From Hyphomicrobiales bacterium (lineage in GTDB: Bacteria > Pseudomonadota > Alphaproteobacteria > Rhizobiales > RI-29): a stretch of 64,000 nucleotides of DNA. The position numbers and the translations under genes were made by a program. The DNA lies in assembly GCA_016125495.1 (NCBI GenBank), contig WGLQ01000009.1, forward strand, positions 124,001 through 188,000, in the 5' to 3' direction. The notes below the pieces were generated by a model that was not told where the DNA came from, did no database searches, and saw only the letters and a list, made by a program, of their open reading frames with translations. Below are positions 16,979-25,661 of the stretch, piece by piece (position 1 is the stretch's first letter; the number at the start of each line of letters is the position of its first letter).

Positions 16979-19900
16979 CAGACGCCCGCCTCCATCATGG
17001 CCGCGATCGAGTTGCGCCGCGTCATCCAGAGCCCCGCTTCCCGAAGCGCCCGGAACCTGTCGCGCATGGCGGCCAGAGCCGCCGGATTTTCCCGCTCCAT
17101 GAAGGCGACGAGATCGTCACGCCCGAGCGTCGCCTCGTGGTAGAGATCGAAAAGGTGGGTCGGCACCACGCGCGAGAGGTGTGCGAACGCCGCAAGCTGG
17201 TCGAGCGTCGCCGCGATCTCCGCCGCTCCGCGAAACCCGTGGCGCATCATGCCGCTTGCCCAGTCCGGGTTGGCCGCCCGCCCCCGCACCACCCGGGCCA
17301 GCTCCTCGCCGACGGTGCGCGCGCGCGGACTGTCGGGACGGGTCGCATCGAGATGATAGAGCGACGGAGCCTCCCCGCCGAGCCGGGCCACCGCCGCCGC
17401 GAAACCGCCTTCGTGCGCGGCGTAGTCCGACGCTAGGAGAATATCGGTCTCGACGAGGTCCTGGACGTGCACGAAGGCATCGGCAGCCATGACGCGCATC
17501 TCGAGTGCAGCCCGTTCGTGGCTGGCCTCGCCCTTCTCGTCGATCGCCCAGGCCGAGGCCGCGAGCCAGGCTTCGCCCGCCTGCGCCCGCCCTTCCGGTG
17601 AATAATCCTCGAGCGCCGCCCCCATCGAAAGCCCGTAGTGGCCCGGCCGTGGACCGAAAACACGCGGCTCGTCCCGGAGGTATGGATTGTCCTCCAGCTC
17701 TTCTCCCCGCGCCGCGAGTGCCGCCACCGCCTGCTCGAACATCTGCGCGAGCCCCGGAAAGACATCGCGGAACAGACCCGAGACGCGGAGTGTCACGTCG
17801 ATGCGCGGGCGCCCCAGCATGACGAGCGGCAGCACCTCGAAGCCCGACACCCGCTCCGATCCCTTGTCCCAGAGCGGCGCGAGCCCGGCAAGGTGCAACG
17901 CCATCGCGAATTCCTCGCCCGCCGTGCGCATCGTCGCGCTGCCCCAGAGATCGACGACGAGTCCTCGCGGCCAGTCGCCGTGATCCTGGAGATGGCGACG
18001 CAGCAGTTCCTCGGCGAGTTTCACCCCCTGGGCGTGCGCAGCCCGACTCGGCACGGCGCGCGGGTCGACGGAAAAGAGGTTGCGCCCGCTCGGCAGCACA
18101 TCATCGCGCCCGCGCCACGGCGAACCCGCCGGACCGGCGGCGACCCGCTTTCCGTCGAGCGCGCGAAGCAGCCCCTCGCGCTCGCCCGCTCCATGCTCGC
18201 CGCGCCCGAGGACATGCAGCCCGTCCCCGAACTGGCTCTCCTTGACGTCGCACACGAAGCGGTCGATGCGCGTGATCGCCTCGGCCGCGCTCGCCTCCTC
18301 GGCGAGCCCGAGATCGCTCTCGACGCCGGCAGCACGCGCCTCGGCCCGGATTTCGGCGATCAGGCGATCGCGCCGTGACGGATCGAGCCCGTCGGCGGTC
18401 GAATATTCATCCAGGAGCCGTTCGAGCCGGTTGAGTTCGACCGGTACGTGGGACAATGCGAGCGGTGGTGGCACGTGCCCGAGCGTCACCGCCCCGATGC
18501 GCCGCTTGGCCTGCGCCGCCTCGCCCGGATCGTTGACGATGAACGGATAAATGACCGGAAGCCCCCCGACGAGCACCTCCGGCCAGCAAGCATCGGATAG
18601 TGCGACCGATTTCCCGGGCAGCCATTCGAGCGTGCCGTGCGCGCCCATGTGCACCAGCGCCGCGACACCGCGCGCCCGGAGCCAGAGGTAGAAGGCGACA
18701 TAGCCATGGCGCGGAGTGCGCGAAAGATCGTGGTAATCCTCCACGCGGCTGGCGACCTCCCCGCGTTCGGGTTGCAGCGCCACGACCGCGTTTCCGGCCT
18801 CGACCGCGGCGAAGCGGAACTGGCCATCAGCCACAGCGGGATCGTCTTCCGGCTCGCCCCACGCCTCGCGCAATTTGCTCTGCAGCTCATCCGGCAACGC
18901 GGCGAGCGCGGACCGGTAGTCCGCCACGGGCCAGGCGATCGCTTCCTGCGTCAGCCGTTCGCCGAGCCGGCCGACCGCCGCCACCCGATAATCTTCCCTC
19001 GCGAGGTCCTCGAGCACCGCCTCCACCGAAGCGATCGCATCGAGCCCAACGGCATGCGCGAGCTGGTGCGACTTGCCCGGGTAGGTCGATAGCACGAGCG
19101 CCACGCGGCGATCGCCCACCGAAGTTCCTGCAAGGCGCCGCCAGCCGTCGACCCGCTCGCAGACCGCCTCGATCCGCCCGCCGTCCGCACGATGGGCAAA
19201 GCGGGAGAACTGCAGCTCCGGGTCCCGGCGCTCCGGTGACTTGAAGCTCGCCACGCCCGCGAAGATGCGCCCGTCCACCTCCGGCAGGACGACGTGCATC
19301 GCAAGGTCCGCCGGCGAGAGCCCGCGTTCGGCCGCCGCCCACTCCCTTTTGCGCGCCGTCGAAAGCGCCACCTGGAACACCGGGCACTCTGCCGCATCGA
19401 GCGGCGAGGGTGAACCGTCGGACCCGCGTGCCGAAAACGCCGTCGCGTTGATGACGGCGTCGGGCTCGAGCCGCCCGATCTCACCCTTCACCCAGGCCGC
19501 GATGTCCGGCTCCTTCAATGTCGGCGCAAAGAGGCCGATGGCCTCGTATCCGCGCGCCTCCAGCGCGCGGATGAGTTCATCGACCGGATCGGTATCGGCC
19601 GCCGTCAGATAGGAGCGATAAAAGACGACGATCGCGCGAGGCCGCCCGTCGCCCCGCCCGGCCGGCCCCGCCACGACGCCCCTGCCGGGGAGATAATAAC
19701 CGGTCGGCGGCACGCTTTTCTCACCCGCCACCGGCCCCGCATAGAGCCCCGCCGCGAGTGCCAGCTGGGCGAGCGCGGCCTGCGCCGCGACCGCACCGCC
19801 CGCATCGCACAGCGCCGAAAGCCGCCGCAGCGTCGAGACCGGAAGCGTCGAGAGCCTGTCGAGCCTTTCGTCGATCCGCCCGTCCGCCGGCAGCACCGCG

Positions 19901-20232
19901 AGCGCGATGCCCTTCTCGCGCGCCAGATCGTTCAATTGCGCGAGGCCATAGGCCCAGTACTGCTCCCCGCCGATCAGCCGCACCAGGATGCCGCGCGCAT
20001 GCTGCAACGTGCGCTCCAGATAGGTGTCGACCGAGAGGGGATGGCGCAGGGCCACGAGGTTTGCCAGCCGCAGCGTCGGCAGCGACCCGGCCGCCCTGCG
20101 CCAGCCGGCCGCGAACGCGCCGAGGTCGCTGTCCGAGAATGACAGCGCGACGAGGTCGGCCGGGTCCTGGCCGACATCGAATGGCGTATCGGTCTCCTCG
20201 AGACCGTGGCTCTCGCGAAAGACGACGTGCAT
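16978..20232 (-). CDS. cobN: Cobaltochelatase large subunit CobN
   Basis: The product is 1084 residues of the CobN/magnesium-chelatase H family. Conserved segments include GYYLPGRGVV, GLFAPTLKEPDIAAWV, VVLPEVDGRIFAGV, LVHMGAHGTLEWLPGKSVALS, the VDLWGSATMRTAGEEFAMAL region and a C-terminal HGFRGAAEIAATLDQL. It inserts cobalt into hydrogenobyrinic acid a,c-diamide together with CobS and CobT, which are not in this window. It is shorter than the classical Pseudomonas denitrificans enzyme of about 1,275 residues. cobW ends 21 bases upstream. Confidence 0.95.
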   Translation of the reverse strand: MHVVFRESHGLEETDTPFDVGQDPADLVALSFSDSDLGAFAAGWRRAAGSLPTLRLANLVALRHPLSVDTYLERTLQHARGILVRLIGGEQYWAYGLAQLNDLAREKGIALAVLPADGRIDERLDRLSTLPVSTLRRLSALCDAGGAVAAQAALAQLALAAGLYAGPVAGEKSVPPTGYYLPGRGVVAGPAGRGDGRPRAIVVFYRSYLTAADTDPVDELIRALEARGYEAIGLFAPTLKEPDIAAWVKGEIGRLEPDAVINATAFSARGSDGSPSPLDAAECPVFQVALSTARKREWAAAERGLSPADLAMHVVLPEVDGRIFAGVASFKSPERRDPELQFSRFAHRADGGRIEAVCERVDGWRRLAGTSVGDRRVALVLSTYPGKSHQLAHAVGLDAIASVEAVLEDLAREDYRVAAVGRLGERLTQEAIAWPVADYRSALAALPDELQSKLREAWGEPEDDPAVADGQFRFAAVEAGNAVVALQPERGEVASRVEDYHDLSRTPRHGYVAFYLWLRARGVAALVHMGAHGTLEWLPGKSVALSDACWPEVLVGGLPVIYPFIVNDPGEAAQAKRRIGAVTLGHVPPPLALSHVPVELNRLERLLDEYSTADGLDPSRRDRLIAEIRAEARAAGVESDLGLAEEASAAEAITRIDRFVCDVKESQFGDGLHVLGRGEHGAGEREGLLRALDGKRVAAGPAGSPWRGRDDVLPSGRNLFSVDPRAVPSRAAHAQGVKLAEELLRRHLQDHGDWPRGLVVDLWGSATMRTAGEEFAMALHLAGLAPLWDKGSERVSGFEVLPLVMLGRPRIDVTLRVSGLFRDVFPGLAQMFEQAVAALAARGEELEDNPYLRDEPRVFGPRPGHYGLSMGAALEDYSPEGRAQAGEAWLAASAWAIDEKGEASHERAALEMRVMAADAFVHVQDLVETDILLASDYAAHEGGFAAAVARLGGEAPSLYHLDATRPDSPRARTVGEELARVVRGRAANPDWASGMMRHGFRGAAEIAATLDQLAAFAHLSRVVPTHLFDLYHEATLGRDDLVAFMERENPAALAAMRDRFRALREAGLWMTRRNSIAAMMEAGV

Positions 20233-20253
20233 CGCCGCGCCCCGTCTCTTCGA

Positions 20254-21291
20254 TTATGCTCCCGCGAGCACGGCGCGGATCGCTTGCGGATCGACGTCGT
20301 CGTGCTCGGCGATGACGACCAGACGGCTCACCCGGTCACCGGCACCCCAGGGTCTGTCGTACTGCATCCGCACGCGCTCGCCGACCGCCTGCACGAGGAG
20401 CCGCATCGGCTTGCCGGCAACCGCCACGTACCCCTTGACCCGCAGGATGCGCTGCTCGCGCGCCAGGCGCCGGATCGCCTCGGCGAGCCGCTCGGGGTCG
20501 CTCTCCTCCGCGAGCTCGACCACCACGGTGTCGAAATCCTCGTGCTCGTGATCGTCGGCCCCGTCGTGATGGGACGGGCGCGAGGCGATATCGTCCTCGG
20601 CGGCCGAGTTCAGCCCCAGCACGACACGCGGATCGACACGCCCCTCCGCCATCTCCACGATCGCCAGCTTGCGCGGCGCCTCGGCAGCGATGACCTCCTT
20701 GGCCTTTTCGATCTCGGCGCGCGAGGTGAGATCGACCTTGGTCAGGAGCACGAGGTCGGCGCAGGCGATCTGGTCCTCGAAGACCTCGGCGAGCGGGGTT
20801 TCGTGATCGAGGCTGTCGTCGGCGGCGCGCTGCGCATCGACCGCCTCGGGGTTCGGCGCGAAGCGCCCGGCGGCAACCGCCTCGGCATCCGCGAGCGCGA
20901 TTACGCCATCCACCGTGATGCGCGAGCGGATCGCCGGCCAGTCGAAGGCCTTGAGCAGCGGCTTGGGCAGCGCGAGCCCGGAGGTCTCGATGAGAATGTG
21001 ATCCGGCCGGCTCGGCAGCGCCATCAGCGCCTCGATGGTCGGGATGAAATCGTCGGCCACGGTGCAGCAGATGCAGCCGTTTGCGAGTTCGACGATGTTC
21101 TCCTCGGGGCAGTTCTCGTCCGCGCACGAGCGCAGGATCTCGCCGTCCACCCCGAGTGAGCCGAATTCGTTCACCACCACCGCGAGCCGCCGCCCGCCAG
21201 CGTTCGCCATGAGGTGGCGGATGAGCGTCGTCTTGCCAGCACCGAGAAAGCCGGTGACGACCGTGACCGGAATTTTTGCGAGATCGGCCAT
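20254..21291 (-). CDS. cobW: Cobalamin-pathway metallochaperone GTPase CobW
   Basis: The product is 345 residues of the COG0523 G3E GTPase family. The P-loop is GFLGAGKTT (14-22), the metal motif is GCICC (Cys73, Cys75, Cys76), a Walker-B-like LIETSGLALP follows, and the base-recognition loop is LLTKVDL. A His/Asp-rich stretch (SHHDGADDHEHED, about 241-253) could bind metal. CobW is thought to deliver cobalt for chelation; its position directly before cobN fits that. It follows the DUF1636 gene with no gap. Confidence 0.94.
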   Translation of the reverse strand: MADLAKIPVTVVTGFLGAGKTTLIRHLMANAGGRRLAVVVNEFGSLGVDGEILRSCADENCPEENIVELANGCICCTVADDFIPTIEALMALPSRPDHILIETSGLALPKPLLKAFDWPAIRSRITVDGVIALADAEAVAAGRFAPNPEAVDAQRAADDSLDHETPLAEVFEDQIACADLVLLTKVDLTSRAEIEKAKEVIAAEAPRKLAIVEMAEGRVDPRVVLGLNSAAEDDIASRPSHHDGADDHEHEDFDTVVVELAEESDPERLAEAIRRLAREQRILRVKGYVAVAGKPMRLLVQAVGERVRMQYDRPWGAGDRVSRLVVIAEHDDVDPQAIRAVLAGA

Positions 21292-21747
21292 TCAATGCTC
21301 CTGCGGTGGAATGCGGGCAATCGACTGCTTGCGGAAGATCGTCGGGCGTTCGCGCCACGGCACGAGCCCGTCGGTGCTGGCGGCATAGGCCGTCACCCCC
21401 GCCACGATGTCGGCGACATGGTTTTCCGGGTCCAGGCGGCCGTAGACGTAGCCCCAGCGCCCGGGACCGGAGATGGCGATCGAGCAGCCGTTGACGCAGG
21501 CCGACAGGCACTCGACCGGCACGAGTTCCACCCCCTCGGGCAGGCCCGCTTCGGCGATCGCCGCGTGCAATCGCGCGCCCGGCCTCGGCTCGCCGGCTCC
21601 GGGATCGCGCAGCGCACCGTCGGGCCCATAGGCCGCCGCCCCGCGGCACGTCACGCAGACGTGCAACTTCACCCGGCCGGCCGGTCGCCCTGCCTGCTCC
21701 AGTTTTCGCTCGTCCTGCTCGCTGTCTGTCACCGCAACGCCCTTCAT
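21292..21747 (-). CDS. DUF1636 ferredoxin-like metal-binding protein
   Basis: The product is 151 residues. Its cysteines are arranged like those of thioredoxin-fold [2Fe-2S] ferredoxins: CVTC (Cys31, Cys34) and CLSACVNGC (Cys80, Cys84, Cys88). Family resemblance is to DUF1636 proteins often found beside cobW. It is the first coding gene after the cobalamin riboswitch. ATG 21747 is given as the start; GTG 21732, with AAGGG at a better distance, is a good alternative. A role in electron or metal transfer during cobalt insertion is inference. Confidence 0.82.
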   Translation of the reverse strand: MKGVAVTDSEQDERKLEQAGRPAGRVKLHVCVTCRGAAAYGPDGALRDPGAGEPRPGARLHAAIAEAGLPEGVELVPVECLSACVNGCSIAISGPGRWGYVYGRLDPENHVADIVAGVTAYAASTDGLVPWRERPTIFRKQSIARIPPQEH

Positions 21748-21847
21748 CGGGCGGGGGCCGACCGCACCATCGGCCAGCCGGACCGCCTGGCATTGCCAGC
21801 GCCCTGCCGACCGCGGCGCACCCCGTCCGCTCGTCAACACCACCTCG

Positions 21848-22039
21848 TGCTGGCAGGTCTCCCGGCTTGCGGAGTTCGAGGCAGCGCCTCTCGGCCACCC
21901 GCCTTCCCGGCTTTCGCCAGTGGCTGGGGGCCCCTCCGGTCACGGTCGCGGGGGCGGCTGCGCCTCGGTTGCGCACCCGGCATCGGCTGCGCGCCCTGTC
22001 GCATTCCCTCTTCGCCTGTCATAAGGACAGGAACCAGCA
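21848..22039 (-). promoter_or_regulatory. Cobalamin riboswitch upstream of the cob biosynthesis operon
   Basis: Read on the minus strand, the element begins with a TGCTGG arm and ends with its complement CCAGCA (P1). Between them are the B12-box features: GCCGCCCCCGCGACCGTGACCGG, the receptor-loop CCAGCCACTGGCG followed by GCCGGGAAGGCG, and the terminal GCCGGGAGACCTGCC. Bound adenosylcobalamin should repress the DUF1636-cobW-cobN-to-cobA run. The gap to the first start codon is about 100 bases and could hold the expression platform. Confidence 0.93.
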
Positions 22040-22085
22040 TCGCCCCACCTGATGCCCAACGCCATTCGTTGTCAAGGAACCGCGC

Positions 22086-22751
22086 ATGACCAAAGCCTCG
22101 GCGCAACCCCCTGTTGCTGCAAGTGAGACCTCGGCGGCCGTCGCCCCCGAGGAGGCCACCCGCCATGCCGACAAGATGGCCAAGCGCAAGGCCGCCCGCG
22201 ACCGCATGATGGCTGAAAAGAAGGGAGAAAAGGGCCTCGTCATCGTCCACACGGGCGCCGGTAAGGGCAAGTCATCGGCCGCCTTCGGCATGATCATGCG
22301 CTGCATTGCGCACGGCTTTCCGTGTGCCGTGGTGCAGTTCATCAAGGGGGCCTGGTCGACCGGTGAACGCACCCTGATCGAGCGCCACTTCTCCGACCTC
22401 TGCAAGTTTCACGCGATGGGAGAAGGATTTACCTGGGAAACCCAGGACAAGGCCCGCGACATCGCCGCCGCCCGCGCCGCCTGGGAGAAGGCCAAGGAGC
22501 TGATCCGCGATCCCGCCAACCGCATGGTGCTGCTCGACGAAATCAACATCGCCCTGCGTTACGACTATCTCGACATCGCCGAGGTGGTGAACTTCCTCGT
22601 CGAGGAAAAGCCGGCGATGACGCACGTCGTCCTCACCGGCCGCAACGCCAAGGAGGAACTCGTCGCGATCGCCGATCTCGTCACCGAGATGACGCTGGTC
22701 AAGCACCCCTTCCGCGACGGCATCAAGGGTCAGCCCGGGGTGGAGTTCTGA
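22086..22751 (+). CDS. cobO: Corrinoid adenosyltransferase CobO
   Basis: The product is 221 residues. It has the inverted P-loop-like [14 protein letters not shown] (55-68), [39 protein letters not shown] and VVLTGRNA, all hallmarks of the CobA/CobO adenosyltransferases. It adds the 5'-deoxyadenosyl group from ATP to cob(I)yrinic acid diamide. A 50-residue lysine/alanine-rich N-terminal arm precedes the fold. It starts 46 bases beyond the outer end of the divergent riboswitch and is itself not behind it. Confidence 0.95.
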   Translation: MTKASAQPPVAASETSAAVAPEEATRHADKMAKRKAARDRMMAEKKGEKGLVIVHTGAGKGKSSAAFGMIMRCIAHGFPCAVVQFIKGAWSTGERTLIERHFSDLCKFHAMGEGFTWETQDKARDIAAARAAWEKAKELIRDPANRMVLLDEINIALRYDYLDIAEVVNFLVEEKPAMTHVVLTGRNAKEELVAIADLVTEMTLVKHPFRDGIKGQPGVEF

Positions 22752-22839
22752 AAATGTCATGGGGGGAGCAGCGGGCTTCGAACGACCGCCCGTCGTCGGC
22801 CCGCGGCGCCACCCCGAAACCTTTGCTGGGAGGGCATCC

Positions 22840-24300
22840 GTGACCAGGGCCCTGATGATCCAGGGGGCAGGTTCCAACGTCGGCAAGTCCATGCTGGTTG
22901 CCGGCCTCTGTCGCGCTGCCGTCCGGCGCGGGCTAAGCGTCGCCCCCTTCAAACCGCAGAACATGTCGAACAATGCCGCCGTCACGGTCGATGGTGGCGA
23001 GATCGGGCGCGCCCAGGCGCTCCAGGCCATCGCCTGCCGCCGCCCGGCCATCACCGACATGAACCCGGTGCTCCTCAAGCCCGAGAGCGACGTCGGCTCG
23101 CAGGTCATCGTCCAGGGCAAGCGCGTTGCAACCGTGCGCGCGCGCGAATACGCGGCCCTCAAACCACGCCTCATGGCTCCCGTGCTCGAGAGCTTTCACC
23201 GCCTTGCCGGGAGCCTCGATCTGATCGTCGTCGAAGGCGCGGGCAGCCCCGCCGAGGTGAACCTGCGTGCCGGCGACATCGCCAACATGGGCTTTGCGCG
23301 CGCCGCCGGCGTGCCGGTGGTGCTCGTCGGCGACATCGACCGTGGCGGCGTCATCGCCCAGATGGTCGGCACCCGCGCCGTCCTCGATCCCGACGACGAG
23401 CGGATGGTGAAGGGTTTTCTCATAAACAAGTTCCGCGGCGACGTGCGGCTCTTCGACGACGGCTACCGGCTCATCGCCGAGCGCACCGGCTGGCCGGGCT
23501 TCGGCGTCCTGCCCTGGTTCTCGGGCGCCTCGCGGCTCCCGGCCGAGGACGCCCTCGACCTGCCGCGCGGGACGACCGGCGGCAGCTATCGTATCGCCTG
23601 CCTCGCCCTTTCGCGCATCGCCAACTTCGACGACCTCGATCCCCTGAAGCTCGAGCCCGGCGTCAGCGTGCGCATGGTGCGGGCAGGCGAGGCGATCCCC
23701 GGCGACACCGACCTCGTCATCATCCCCGGCAGCAAATCGACACGCGGCGACCTCGCGTTTCTGAGGACTCAGGGCTGGGACATCGACATCCTGGCCCACC
23801 ACCGTCGCGGCGGTCGCGTGCTGGGCATCTGCGGTGGTTTCCAGATGCTGGGCAGGAGCGTCACCGATCCGCACGGCATCGAGGGCCCCGCCGGCACGAC
23901 GCCCGGCCTCGGTCTGCTCGACGTCGAGACCGCCATGACACCGGACAAGCGCCTCACCCGCGTCAGTGCCCTCCATGCCTCGAGCGGCGCGCCGATCGAG
24001 GCCTACGAGATCCACATCGGGCGCACCGAAGGTCCGGACCGTGATCGCCCCTTCGCCATTGTCGATGGCGCCCCCGAAGGAGCGACCTCCCGCGACGGCC
24101 GTGTCACCGGCAGCTACCTGCATGGCATGTTCGTCGACGATGCCTTTCGCGCGGCGTTCCTTCGAGGCGTCGGCGTGGCCTCGGCGGACGTGAGCTACGA
24201 CCAGGAGGTCGATCGCACGCTCGACGACCTCGCCACCCACATGGAGGCCAACCTCGACATCGATGGCCTCCTGGCGCTCACGACCGAGCCGGCTCCGTAG
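22840..24300 (+). CDS. cobQ: Cobyric acid synthase CobQ
   Basis: The product is 486 residues from GTG 22840, chosen over ATG 22759 because GGGAGGG precedes it and family members start right at this point (TRALMIQG). The ATP-binding domain has GAGSNVGKS (9-17) and [12 protein letters not shown]. The glutaminase-like domain has the nucleophile in [10 protein letters not shown] (Cys331) and the catalytic His in GSYLHGMF (about 428). It amidates the remaining b, d, e and g side chains. It follows cobO by 88 bases and likely shares its transcript. Confidence 0.94.
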   Translation: MTRALMIQGAGSNVGKSMLVAGLCRAAVRRGLSVAPFKPQNMSNNAAVTVDGGEIGRAQALQAIACRRPAITDMNPVLLKPESDVGSQVIVQGKRVATVRAREYAALKPRLMAPVLESFHRLAGSLDLIVVEGAGSPAEVNLRAGDIANMGFARAAGVPVVLVGDIDRGGVIAQMVGTRAVLDPDDERMVKGFLINKFRGDVRLFDDGYRLIAERTGWPGFGVLPWFSGASRLPAEDALDLPRGTTGGSYRIACLALSRIANFDDLDPLKLEPGVSVRMVRAGEAIPGDTDLVIIPGSKSTRGDLAFLRTQGWDIDILAHHRRGGRVLGICGGFQMLGRSVTDPHGIEGPAGTTPGLGLLDVETAMTPDKRLTRVSALHASSGAPIEAYEIHIGRTEGPDRDRPFAIVDGAPEGATSRDGRVTGSYLHGMFVDDAFRAAFLRGVGVASADVSYDQEVDRTLDDLATHMEANLDIDGLLALTTEPAP

Positions 24301-24507
24301 AGGCGGGCGCACCGACACGCTTGCGTCTTCGATACGACCGCGCGGGGCTTGACCGAAATCAATGTCGCTGCTTGCCTTGTTCTCCATCCTCGCGCCAGAG
24401 GTGGCGATCCGACCTGTCGATTCGCGTCGGCCGCGCGCTCGGCGTGCGGATGCATCGAGGCCGGCCGGGGCACGGTCGGGGACGACCACCTCACAGGGAG
24501 GGTTGGC

Positions 24508-25314
24508 ATGAACACGCGCACGCTGGGGTCTGAAGCGGGCTATGGCCCACGCGCCAAGGTACGCCAGGTGCCGTTCGATGCGCCGTGGGAGTGGTTGCGG
24601 CGCGGCTGGCAGGACCTCTGGGCAGAACCGCGGATCGGCCTTTCGTACGGTGCCGTGGCGGCATTCATGTCCCTGACGTTCATATGGGGCTTGACCCACG
24701 TCGGATGGCAGTCGGCGATCCTCGTCCTCTGTGGCGGCTTCCTCATCGTTGCACCGATGTTCGCGGTCGGCCTTTACGAGGTCTCCCGCCGCCGTCAGGC
24801 GGGCGAACCGGTGACCGCATCGAACGCCTTCTTCGCCAAGGCGAAGTCCCCTGGCCAGCTCGCCTTCATGGGCTTCATCCTGCTCTTTCTCTTCGGCGCC
24901 TGGCTTCGCATCGCGTTCATGTTGTTCGCCATCTTCTTCGGCAGCTCCGATCTGCCGGCGATCGAGAACTTCGTTCCGAGCCTGCTCTTCACTGCGCATG
25001 GCCTTTCGATGCTGGTTTTCGGCACCATCGTCGGTGGCGGGCTCGCCCTCGTTGCATATGTGATTTCGGTCGTTTCCATCCCGATGCTCACGGCCGAACG
25101 CACGGACGTTTACACGGCCATCGAGACGGGCGTTCGCGCCGTCGCGACAAATCCTCGCCCCATGCTGCTCTGGGCGGCGCTGATCGCCGCCTTCACCGCC
25201 TGCGGCATCGCCACCCTGATGCTCGGATTGATCGTGGTCTTCCCGCTGCTCGGCCACGCGACGTGGCACGCCTACCGCGCCGTCGTCGAGATCGAGCGCA
25301 AGGGTCACGAGTAG
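24508..25314 (+). CDS. DUF2189-type integral membrane protein
   Basis: The product is 268 residues with about six hydrophobic spans, for example FMSLTFIWGLTHVGW, LCGGFLIVAPMFAVGLYEVSRR and LAFMGFILLFLFGAW. The motif LIVAPMFAVGLYEVSRRRQAGE resembles DUF2189 family proteins of unknown function. The start at 24508 is chosen for GGGAGGG just upstream. It lies between the B12 genes and the convergent cbb3 assembly genes (74 bases to ccoS). No functional assignment is possible. Confidence 0.78.
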   Translation: MNTRTLGSEAGYGPRAKVRQVPFDAPWEWLRRGWQDLWAEPRIGLSYGAVAAFMSLTFIWGLTHVGWQSAILVLCGGFLIVAPMFAVGLYEVSRRRQAGEPVTASNAFFAKAKSPGQLAFMGFILLFLFGAWLRIAFMLFAIFFGSSDLPAIENFVPSLLFTAHGLSMLVFGTIVGGGLALVAYVISVVSIPMLTAERTDVYTAIETGVRAVATNPRPMLLWAALIAAFTACGIATLMLGLIVVFPLLGHATWHAYRAVVEIERKGHE

Positions 25315-25388
25315 CGGCCGAGGGCCTCCCTCATCGGGAATTCGAGCCGAGCCAGCCCGGCGCCCGGCCGGTTGCTTCCCGCGCGGCG

Positions 25389-25661
25389 TCAGTTGCCCCG
25401 CGATGTCCCACCTGAGCCGGCGTGCGCGCCATGCCCGGTCGCCCCTGCGCTGCCCTCCACGCCAATGGCACGCTGTTCGGTCGTTCCGGCACGGCCGTCT
25501 TCAACAGGCACGCCGGTCGCGTCCCCATCGTCGTCGAGAACGCGGTAGGCGGCGCCGTCGGGGTCCTCGAACTGGCCGGACCGCAGCGCCCAGAGGAACG
25601 CCAGGAGGCCGACGAGCCCGAGCACGAGGGCGGAGGGAATGAGCCAGGCCAGTGCACTCAT
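25389..25661 (-). CDS. ccoS: cbb3 oxidase maturation protein CcoS
   Basis: The product is 90 residues. The N-terminal membrane segment (IPSALVLGLVGLLAFLWALRSGQFEDPDG) is the CcoS core including the conserved GQFEDPDG turn. The remaining ~45 residues are a Gly/Ala-rich tail, longer than the usual short CcoS. It is needed for cofactor loading of cbb3 oxidase in studied species. Its start overlaps the ccoI stop (ATGA), and it is last in the ccoG-H-I-S run. Confidence 0.88.
   Translation of the reverse strand: MSALAWLIPSALVLGLVGLLAFLWALRSGQFEDPDGAAYRVLDDDGDATGVPVEDGRAGTTEQRAIGVEGSAGATGHGAHAGSGGTSRGN

Noticed and set aside
22933-25308. 791-codon minus-strand frame across cobQ and the DUF2189 gene
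   Set aside because: Antisense to two supported genes and spans the gap between them; composition is shadow-like.
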